Part shown: piece by piece, positions 1 to 4,459 of the stretch
Numbering within the stretch: the first letter of the stretch is position 1
Layout: every line of letters starts with the position of its first letter
Origin: Candidatus Thiomargarita nelsonii
Lineage (GTDB): Bacteria; Pseudomonadota; Gammaproteobacteria; Beggiatoales; Beggiatoaceae
Assembly (NCBI GenBank): GCA_001640045.1
Contig: LUTY01001599.1
Location: forward strand, 1-6,075
DNA: 6,075 nt
Direction of reading: 5' to 3'
Translations under genes and position numbers: made by a program
The notes under the pieces: model-generated
Database searches by the model: none
Told to the model about the DNA's origin: nothing
The model's input: only the letters and a program-made list of their open reading frames with translations

Positions 1-1
1 G

Positions 2-69
2 ATTGTCCCTACATGGGCAACCACAAGGGATTACTCTTACATGAGCAACCACAAGGGTTTGCCCCTACA
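2..69. repeat. 28-bp tandem repeat, two full copies and a partial third
   Basis: Copies at 2-29 and 30-57 share the pattern ATT-(8 variable)-ACATG.GCAACCACAAGGG, and a third begins at 58 with TTTGCCCCTACA before diverging near 70. The array may continue beyond the left edge. The motif CAACCACAAGGGATTGCCCCTAC is close to a short dispersed intergenic repeat I recall from Beggiatoa-like genomes. There is no spacer between copies, so it is not a CRISPR array. Confidence 0.75.
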
Positions 70-87
70 ATATTCATACGTGTTGTG

Positions 88-109
88 GGGTAATCCCTTG
101 TGATTACCC
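88..109. repeat. Palindrome related to the adjacent 28-bp repeats
   Basis: The arms gggtaatc (88-95) and gattaccc (102-109) are perfect 8-bp inverted repeats around ccttgt. The unit contains an inverted copy of the ACAAGGGATTAC core of the repeats at 2-69, so it may be an inverted, partly decayed member of the same family. On the plus strand it is followed by tttctct, giving a weak terminator-like look. On the minus strand, the direction of the gene ending at 180, there is no T-run. The remaining bases 110-179 show nothing I can name. Confidence 0.5.
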
Positions 110-179
110 TTTCTCTACATGGTCAATATAAAGTTGCACATCGCGTTTGTTTGTTATGGTTAAGCGAGTATAATCCACA

Positions 180-764
180 CTACTTGTTGCAACACGTACA
201 CAAATACTTGATACCTGACTGCTTTGCTTTTTTCCCGATCAAGAGGCAGGGTCCGTTCCATCTAAATACCATATTGCATGTCTTGAAAAATTCGTCCGTG
301 CAATCCCCAGCATTACACACTACTTCATCGACGACAGATTCTCCGTCGTCATCCTCGTCGATTTCACCAATAATAACTCCATGTGCATCAAATTGTATCA
401 TTGCATTGGGACCAGTGGAGACTGTCAGTACATAAAAACCGGGTTCAATGTCTGGAGGCAATTCGGCTTCAATATACTCAGAATCGTCACTAATAACAGT
501 GAGTTGTTTTTTACCCAATGTAACCAACAAATAATCACCATTATCAAAGTTAACACCATCAATCTCCAGCGAGGTACCAATAAAGTCGTCAACTAGGGCA
601 CTCGATATAACAAGTTGTTTTTTCAAGTTGGCGGTTACCTCAGAGTGAAGTACGCCGTTCGTTAAAGATAAATTCTCTTGAACCTGGTTAGCATAGGCGG
701 TAATTGCCAATAACAAAGATGTAGTGAAAGCTAATTTGCAAAAAATATTCACTTTATTCTCCAT
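180..764 (-). CDS. Secreted Cys-rich protein with IPT/TIG-like region, function unknown
   Basis: This 194-residue protein starts at ATG 764, 18 nt after the polyferredoxin stop, with only a weak GGAC upstream. Residues 1-25 are a signal peptide ending AYA. Residues about 50-118 (SALVDDFIGTSLEIDGVNF, then an LVTLG strand, IEAELPPDIEPGFYVLTVSTG) read as a small beta-sandwich of the IPT/TIG kind, with the typical order of a domain start, a G.NF turn, and an E..LP..I.PG.Y.L.V end. An acidic stretch (135-148, EIDEDDDGE) follows. The last 45 residues hold seven cysteines (150, 155, 163, 173, 189, 191, 192), including CTCC near the end, suggesting disulfides or metal binding after export. I do not recognise the full protein. 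Its place at the end of a redox operon may be chance; the close spacing allows co-transcription but does not prove it. Confidence 0.75.
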   Translation of the reverse strand: MENKVNIFCKLAFTTSLLLAITAYANQVQENLSLTNGVLHSEVTANLKKQLVISSALVDDFIGTSLEIDGVNFDNGDYLLVTLGKKQLTVISDDSEYIEAELPPDIEPGFYVLTVSTGPNAMIQFDAHGVIIGEIDEDDDGESVVDEVVCNAGDCTDEFFKTCNMVFRWNGPCLLIGKKAKQSGIKYLCTCCNK

Positions 765-782
765 TTTTTAGTCCATGTTGCA

Positions 783-1730
783 TTATTTGGATTTAAAGCA
801 GTATAGTGGAATTTCAGGACGTTTGCCAAAATCCCGCATTGAGACATCCAACGCACATTCATTTTCAACCATTGATAGCAGTGACTTTTGCTTTGAAACC
901 TGTTCACACGATTGTATGCACTGCATACACTGGGTGCAGGTGAACATCTTGCGTTTGATGCTGCGCGGTTTCAGGCGCATGGGGCAAGCATGTTCGCAGG
1001 AGCTGTCGCAATTAACACACTCTGATGCCCGTGAACGATTAAAACCAACCACCATAGCCTGTTTATTGCCCATCCACACTAGGCTCTGGGCAACACCGAC
1101 AGCACAACCAAAATTACAAAAAAAATGGCGTGCTAGGGTAAATTCGATGCAGAACACTATCGTAGCGGCAGTGAGAAAGAGGCCCTGATTTCGCGTTAAT
1201 GTGCCATGTAACAGATTACTATAGATTTCTGACGGTGGCAGCAGATAGGTGAGTAAAACCAGTGCCCAAACAAACGAAACCCCTGTAATAGCAAAGGCGG
1301 TCAGCCACCACCAGTGCCGTTGTGGTATTATCACCGTGCCATCCGATTGCTGTTCAGGTAAGGGCCGTTTTTCCCAGAGGCTGGGTTTGCCTGATGCGCG
1401 GCGCATCAGTGAATTAATCATTTCAACCATTGAGAAATGGGGGCACAACCAGCCACAGTAGAGCCGCCCCCAACGCCAAGAAATCCAAACGCCGAGACCA
1501 AACACCAGTGCCAGAGGAACAAAGCCGCGCAATATGATGTTCAGCGCTGCCTGCATTGGGCTGATTTCACCACGCTGAAAAGCTTCCATCCCTAGCGTCC
1601 ACGGTTCTCCAAAGAAAATGAAATGGTTGAGCGTCAGATCAAAACGGAAAATATCCAGTGGTGGTGCGACTATAAACAGGATGAAAAAGGCGGTACGCGC
1701 AACGAAACGCTGTTTTTGTGGCTTATTCAT
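783..1730 (-). CDS. Membrane-bound polyferredoxin, NapH/NosH/CcoG-like 4Fe-4S protein
   Basis: This 315-residue protein probably moves electrons between the quinol pool and periplasmic carriers, or helps mainture or reactivate a terminal oxidoreductase. Hydrophobic segments lie near residues 11-25, 66-84, 143-165 and 182-200. The paired membrane motifs YCGWLCP (C92, C96) and FFCNFGC (C205, C209) are typical of the NapH/NosR/CcoG superfamily. Two ferredoxin clusters follow: C238, C241, C245, C249-P, and C265, C268, C271, C275, enough for two 4Fe-4S centres. NapH and NosH are about this size, whereas CcoG is longer and has an extra C-terminal domain absent here. The N-terminal RFVARTAFFILF...RFDLT pattern is CcoG-like, so the subfamily is uncertain. 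The ATG overlaps the previous stop as ATGA, and no separate strong Shine-Dalgarno sequence is present. No key cysteine is missing. Confidence 0.88.
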   Translation of the reverse strand: MNKPQKQRFVARTAFFILFIVAPPLDIFRFDLTLNHFIFFGEPWTLGMEAFQRGEISPMQAALNIILRGFVPLALVFGLGVWISWRWGRLYCGWLCPHFSMVEMINSLMRRASGKPSLWEKRPLPEQQSDGTVIIPQRHWWWLTAFAITGVSFVWALVLLTYLLPPSEIYSNLLHGTLTRNQGLFLTAATIVFCIEFTLARHFFCNFGCAVGVAQSLVWMGNKQAMVVGFNRSRASECVNCDSSCEHACPMRLKPRSIKRKMFTCTQCMQCIQSCEQVSKQKSLLSMVENECALDVSMRDFGKRPEIPLYCFKSK

Positions 1731-2680
1731 TGCTTACGACGCATCAAGCCCGCCAGAATAAGCAGCACAGAAGACAGCATCATCAAGCCAAATCCATAAT
1801 GAGGATAAGAATGCGTAGAAAATTGGGCTACCTTACCATCACCAAAAACGGTGGGCATGAAAGGTTTGAGGGTAAAAGCCCCCATTTCGTTTAGATTATG
1901 ACCAAACCACCACAGCCAGCCTGCATATTCTAATATAAAAAAGGCTGGTAATAAAATGGGAATAATCACTAGCAACCAGTAAAATAGCTTATTCTTCCAA
2001 AGGAGTCCCACGATAAAAATGAACAGACTGGCAATCAATACCCCTATGACCACATAAGTTGCTGTTGTTAAACTCCTTACTTTCTCTTCAATCTTAGCAG
2101 TCTCCCTGAAATACATACCCAAGCTGTCTCGAAAATTCTCTTGTAGGGCTTGAAAGCCACTCCAGTCTTGGAATTCTTCCCGTTCCATATCCATACTCTG
2201 CTGCAAAACTTGCTGATAGCCTTCCGACATCAAGGTGACACCACCCGGCGTGAAGAGGGTCATATATGCCCACACAACGATAACACCACAGCCCACTGTG
2301 AACGTCGCTGCCTGAAACTTTGAGCCCGACACCATAAAAGTAAGTAATAGCAGTATCAAAAAAGCAAACAGAAATTGTGATAGGGCGCGTTCAATAGGCC
2401 CGCCGGAGGCAATCGGATACATTCCCACGTAATGATTGATCGTATCCATTTCATGGACACAATTCAAGGCTTCTTCCTCATAGATTTCATCCGTATCACG
2501 CTTCTGACAACCGTTAAAAACGCCATTAACGTGAAAGTGAATGCGTACTCCGTCTGGAAAAGCCTCCGGTGGATAATTGGGGGCTTTGAGTGATACCCAC
2601 CAAATGGGTGAAAAATAGATAACGATAAGTATTAGTATGGCTATTGTTGTCAACAAACGAAATAGTATGGCTTTTCCCAT
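1727..2680 (-). CDS. Polytopic membrane protein with NHYVGM motif, nos-cluster associated (function unknown)
   Basis: This 317-residue inner-membrane protein starts at ATG 2680 with AAAGGA 10 nt upstream. About six membrane segments are visible, near residues 7-25, 100-117, 123-143, 206-227, 231-251 and 295-313. The loop at 27-98, expected to be periplasmic, holds PIWWVSLKAPNYP, IHFHVNG (47-53), C58, C74, H76, M78 and the motif MDTINHYVGM (78-87). A later loop contains FGDGKVAQF and STHSYPHYG (about 279-296), also rich in His. The WxxxLxAPxYP...NHYxGM pattern matches a membrane protein family I recall beside nosL and nosD in Bacteroidetes and proteobacterial nos clusters; it may correspond to NosB-like proteins, but I cannot confirm this. 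The His, Met and Cys residues in the loop would suit copper or heme binding, which is inference. Its stop overlaps the next start (ATGA), so translation is probably coupled. Confidence 0.8.
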   Translation of the reverse strand: MGKAILFRLLTTIAILILIVIYFSPIWWVSLKAPNYPPEAFPDGVRIHFHVNGVFNGCQKRDTDEIYEEEALNCVHEMDTINHYVGMYPIASGGPIERALSQFLFAFLILLLLTFMVSGSKFQAATFTVGCGVIVVWAYMTLFTPGGVTLMSEGYQQVLQQSMDMEREEFQDWSGFQALQENFRDSLGMYFRETAKIEEKVRSLTTATYVVIGVLIASLFIFIVGLLWKNKLFYWLLVIIPILLPAFFILEYAGWLWWFGHNLNEMGAFTLKPFMPTVFGDGKVAQFSTHSYPHYGFGLMMLSSVLLILAGLMRRKQ

Positions 2681-2697
2681 ATTTAAATTATCCTTTA

Positions 2698-3366
2698 TTA
2701 ATCATCCACAATAGAAAGATAAGCCCATATATTTTGCAATTCTTCATGAGTAAACTCTTTTAATAATTCATCATCAGGCTCATCTTCATCGTGAATGCGT
2801 TCTTTGTTACTGAATTTATGTACTTGGCGCCACAAATAGTTGGTATATTGACCGGCAATCATTGGTATGCCTTTATTTTTTTTACCCCAACCATCCTGAC
2901 CATGACAAAATCGGCATTCCTGATTATACAGTTTTTTGCCGGTTTCCACATTGCCTTTTGCACGAGCAATGTTTAACACTTTTTTTGCTTGCATCAAACG
3001 TTCAAATGCGTCAAATTTATTTTCTTCAATAGGCGGTAAACGAGTAGGCAAGGTTATCTGGCTCAAATAAGTGGAAATGTCCACTATATCCTCATCGGGT
3101 AGTTCCCGCTCTTCAGTGTGCGGTAGCATAGGCATATTTTGCCGTTTTCTCGCCCGGAACAGACGCAACTGTTTAGCAATAAAAGTGGCCGGTTGCCCAG
3201 CGATACGGGGATACTCACCTTGTTTCCCCCCCTGTCCGAATTCACCGTGGCAGCCGGCGCAAATCTCATTAATTTCCTCACCATTTTCTAAATCCACCGC
3301 GTGTCCGATTTTTATATAAAAAGATAATATAATCAATATGATAAAATATTTATTTAGGTATTTCAT
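2698..3366 (-). CDS. Periplasmic diheme cytochrome c (c4-like, nos-cluster type)
   Basis: This 222-residue protein is a predicted soluble periplasmic electron carrier. I chose ATG at 3366 because it begins a good signal peptide (MKYLNKYF, hydrophobic core, GHA cleavage near residue 23). The longer frame to 3429 would place 21 non-signal residues in front and start inside the terminator stem. No strong Shine-Dalgarno sequence is visible. The first cytochrome domain has CAGCH (36-40), YPRIAGQ and M78/M80 as candidate ligands. The second has CRFCH (151-155) and PMIAGQ, but no Met after M169, so its distal heme ligand is not the usual Met; H183, H192 and H207 are alternatives. The two domains are joined by an Ala/Lys-rich linker (about 105-140). 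The gene is followed after 17 nt by a membrane protein and a polyferredoxin, consistent with one operon. It resembles cytochromes I recall from clade II nos clusters; that role is inferred. Confidence 0.88.
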   Translation of the reverse strand: MKYLNKYFIILIILSFYIKIGHAVDLENGEEINEICAGCHGEFGQGGKQGEYPRIAGQPATFIAKQLRLFRARKRQNMPMLPHTEERELPDEDIVDISTYLSQITLPTRLPPIEENKFDAFERLMQAKKVLNIARAKGNVETGKKLYNQECRFCHGQDGWGKKNKGIPMIAGQYTNYLWRQVHKFSNKERIHDEDEPDDELLKEFTHEELQNIWAYLSIVDD

Positions 3367-3390
3367 AAAAAGGGATTGTCTTCTCAACCT

Positions 3391-3435
3391 AAAAAAAATG
3401 GTAATTGGCTGAAAAATGCCAATTACCATTTTTTT
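3391..3435 (-). terminator. Intrinsic terminator, strong stem-loop with A and T tracts
   Basis: An 18-bp perfect stem pairs 3392-3409 with 3418-3435 around an 8-nt loop (tgaaaaat). The core is ATGGTAATTGGC / GCCAATTACCAT with A7/T7 extensions at its base. Read leftwards on the minus strand it ends in eight Us, giving a standard rho-independent terminator for the cytochrome gene pair upstream. It is symmetrical enough to act in both directions, though I see no plus-strand gene that needs it. It ends only 25 nt before the start codon of the next gene. Confidence 0.85.
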
Positions 3436-3458
3436 GCAAATGAACGAAAACCTACCAA

Positions 3459-3530
3459 CTAATCAAAATCAGGATTGAGTTCAGCATGACATTTGACACA
3501 ATTGTTTTGAGCAATTTTTCTGGTTTTATC
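3459..3530 (-). pseudogene. Out-of-frame remnant of the diheme cytochrome C-terminus
   Basis: In the frame shifted by +1 from the two-module cytochrome, the minus strand reads CDKTRKIAQNNCVKCHAE followed by LNPDFD and a TAG stop (3461-3459). It contains a complete heme motif, CVKCH, and ends exactly like the larger cytochrome (LNPDFD). At the DNA level, plus-strand 3460-3479 is identical to 4461-4480 (20 of 20) and 3480-3505 matches 4703-4728 (24 of 26). The intervening 222 nt of the intact copy (74 codons) are missing here, an in-frame deletion. The remnant is therefore the collapsed C-terminus of a duplicated gene. Removing one C from the CCCC run (plus-strand 3536-3539) would join it to the upstream frame as a 252-residue three-heme protein, so a sequencing indel is a live alternative to a true pseudogene. 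Confidence 0.85.
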
Positions 3531-4218
3531 ACATTGGGGATACCAGCCACTCAGCAATGTCCTCCATCTCAGCATCACTCACCGAAGCCATAATTCCCTT
3601 CATGACTGCCGTCAGACCATTGTTACGCGCACCGCTCTTGATGTCTTTCATCTGAGCGACAGCATACTCCTTGCCCTGCCCTGCGAGCTTGGGATAGCTT
3701 GGCATAATAGGCGTTTGGGCATCGGCTCCGTGACAAGCAGTACAGCCTTTGTTGTTGTAGAGCGTCGCTCCGTTAGCAGCCAGCGTTGCGTCCCCACCCT
3801 CTTTAGGCAAAGATGCCAACCACTCAGCAATGGCCTCCATCTCAGCGTCACTCACCGATCCCATAATCGCTTTCATGGCAGCCGTCTGACCATTGTTACG
3901 CGCACCGCTCTTGATGTCTTTCATTTGAGCTACCGCATAATCCTTGCCCTGCCCTGCGAGCTTGGGATAGCTTGGCATAATAGGCGTTTTGGCATCGGCT
4001 CCGTGACAAGCAACACAGCCTTTGCTGTTGTAGAGCGCATCCCCATCAAGTTTAACCACTGGCTTTTCTACTTTCTCAGGTACTGACATTTCTACTTTCT
4101 CAGATGTCGTCTCCTCTGGCTCGGCAACCGTGGACCCTTTTTTTGAAGGTAAAAAATAGACAACTATAAATATCACAGCTATGATAGCCAACAGACCAAA
4201 TATTATCGTTTTATTCAT
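3529..4218 (-). CDS. Membrane-anchored cytochrome c with two monoheme modules (truncated paralog of the upstream cytochrome)
   Basis: This 229-residue protein starts at ATG 4218 with TAAGGAG 15 nt upstream. Residues 5-23 are a hydrophobic segment without a clear cleavage site, probably an N-terminal membrane anchor. A Glu/Pro/Lys-rich linker follows (about 27-55), then two nearly identical modules of about 80 residues at a 91-residue period, with CVACH (68-72) and CTACH (159-163). Each has TPIMPSYPKLAGQ, DIKSGARNNG and VSDAEME.IAEWL. The linker motifs STVAE and P(V)VKLD...ALYN match STVAE and PVAKLD...TLYN in the larger cytochrome, so the two genes are paralogs beyond the heme sites. The protein stops abruptly after IAEWLVSPM, where the paralog continues into a linker and further modules. 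It probably carries electrons at the periplasmic face of the inner membrane. Whether the short form is functional, or is extended by correcting a frameshift, cannot be told here. Confidence 0.88.
   Translation of the reverse strand: MNKTIIFGLLAIIAVIFIVVYFLPSKKGSTVAEPEETTSEKVEMSVPEKVEKPVVKLDGDALYNSKGCVACHGADAKTPIMPSYPKLAGQGKDYAVAQMKDIKSGARNNGQTAAMKAIMGSVSDAEMEAIAEWLASLPKEGGDATLAANGATLYNNKGCTACHGADAQTPIMPSYPKLAGQGKEYAVAQMKDIKSGARNNGLTAVMKGIMASVSDAEMEDIAEWLVSPM
3541..4056 (-). repeat. Two near-identical tandem heme modules (273-nt period)
   Basis: Positions 4056-3814 and 3783-3541 encode the two modules of the membrane-anchored cytochrome and align at an offset of 273 nt. Long stretches are identical at the DNA level, including the DIKSGAR core (plus-strand 3898-3918 and 3625-3645) and the PIMPSYPKLAGQ region. 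They are more alike to each other than to the modules in the neighbouring gene, as judged by eye. This points to a recent internal duplication or ongoing conversion. Confidence 0.88.
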
Positions 4219-4317
4219 ATTTTATTTAAAATTCTCCTTAGACATTATCAGATATTCGAGGTTTTCAAAACCTATCTTATCTTTGAACTCTTTAGGCAAC
4301 AACTTTAGTTAAGGAAC

Positions 4318-4394
4318 TGGAACAAAATAACCTACTGATTTACTGTCATTTCGACGATAGGAGAAATGACAAACCGAGAAATTATTTTGTTCCA
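4318..4394. repeat. Nested palindrome, MITE-like repeat
   Basis: The outer arms tggaacaaaataa (4318-4330) and ttattttgttcca (4382-4394) are perfect 13-bp inverted repeats. Inside them, tgtcatttc (4344-4352) and gaaatgaca (4363-4371) form a second perfect 9-bp pair around a 10-nt loop. The 77-nt unit could fold into a cruciform with two stacked stems and an internal loop. The inner part resembles the common dispersed repeat containing GTCATTTCGAC...GAGAAAT that I recall from many bacterial genomes. No transposase is present, so it would be a non-autonomous element if mobile. It does not end in a T-run on the minus strand. Confidence 0.65.
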
Positions 4395-4401
4395 AGTCTA
4401 T

Positions 4402-4442
4402 GCGTATCCACCGATATTTACATAATAATCATGTGGATACGC
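4402..4442. repeat. Short hairpin repeat with 10-bp perfect arms, flanked by an 8-bp direct repeat
   Basis: The arms gcgtatccac (4402-4411) and gtggatacgc (4433-4442) are perfect inverted repeats around a 21-nt AT-rich loop. The octamer aagtctat occurs directly at 4394-4401 and again at 4453-4460, flanking the hairpin and reaching the stop codon of the large cytochrome gene. No T-run follows the hairpin in the direction of transcription, so it is not a standard intrinsic terminator. The arm sequence resembles a family of dispersed TGGATACGC-type palindromes I recall from Beggiatoa-like and cyanobacterial genomes; this is from memory. Confidence 0.6.
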
Positions 4443-4459
4443 TACAATAAAAAAGTCTA

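Larger units (their letters stand above)
4219..4459. other. Intergenic region with two hairpin repeats and the leader of the diheme-module gene
   Basis: This 241-nt gap separates the two paralogous cytochrome genes and holds no credible ORF. From right to left it contains a hairpin repeat (4402-4442), a nested palindrome (4318-4394), a small dyad aggttttcaaaacct (4259-4273) and a Shine-Dalgarno-like TAAGGAG (minus strand, 4240-4234), 15 nt from the ATG at 4218. A weak promoter guess for the minus strand is TTGTTG, 17 nt, TAAGAT just upstream of the dyad. It matches consensus poorly and is not annotated separately. The dyad would then sit near the transcription start and could be an operator, which is speculative. 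Confidence 0.6.

Noticed and set aside
2..69. CRISPR array suggested by regular 28-bp repeats
   Set aside because: Copies are directly adjacent with no spacers, the repeats differ from each other, and no cas gene is visible.
88..116. Terminator for the secreted protein gene
   Set aside because: The T-rich tract follows the hairpin only on the plus strand, the opposite direction to the gene.
100..596. Plus-strand open frames opposite the secreted protein gene
   Set aside because: They have no recognisable motifs or ribosome sites and lie antisense to a gene with a clear signal peptide.
783..1730. Assignment as CcoG (cbb3 oxidase assembly factor)
   Set aside because: The protein is shorter than typical CcoG and lacks its extra C-terminal domain, and no ccoNOPQ or ccoI gene is nearby; only the family-level call is kept.
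3367..3429. Longer N-terminus for the periplasmic diheme cytochrome
   Set aside because: The upstream codons lie in the terminator stem and encode no export signal; the Met at 3366 begins a convincing signal peptide.
3715..4086. Plus-strand open frame of 123 codons opposite the two-module cytochrome
   Set aside because: It mirrors the repetitive heme-module coding sequence and has no features of its own.
4244..4249. GATAAT (minus strand) as a -10 box for the two-module cytochrome gene
   Set aside because: No -35 match at suitable spacing, and the transcript would begin inside the Shine-Dalgarno sequence.
4402..4442. Hairpin after the large cytochrome gene as an intrinsic terminator
   Set aside because: The loop is 21 nt and no T-run follows on the minus strand; the T-run present lies before the hairpin.
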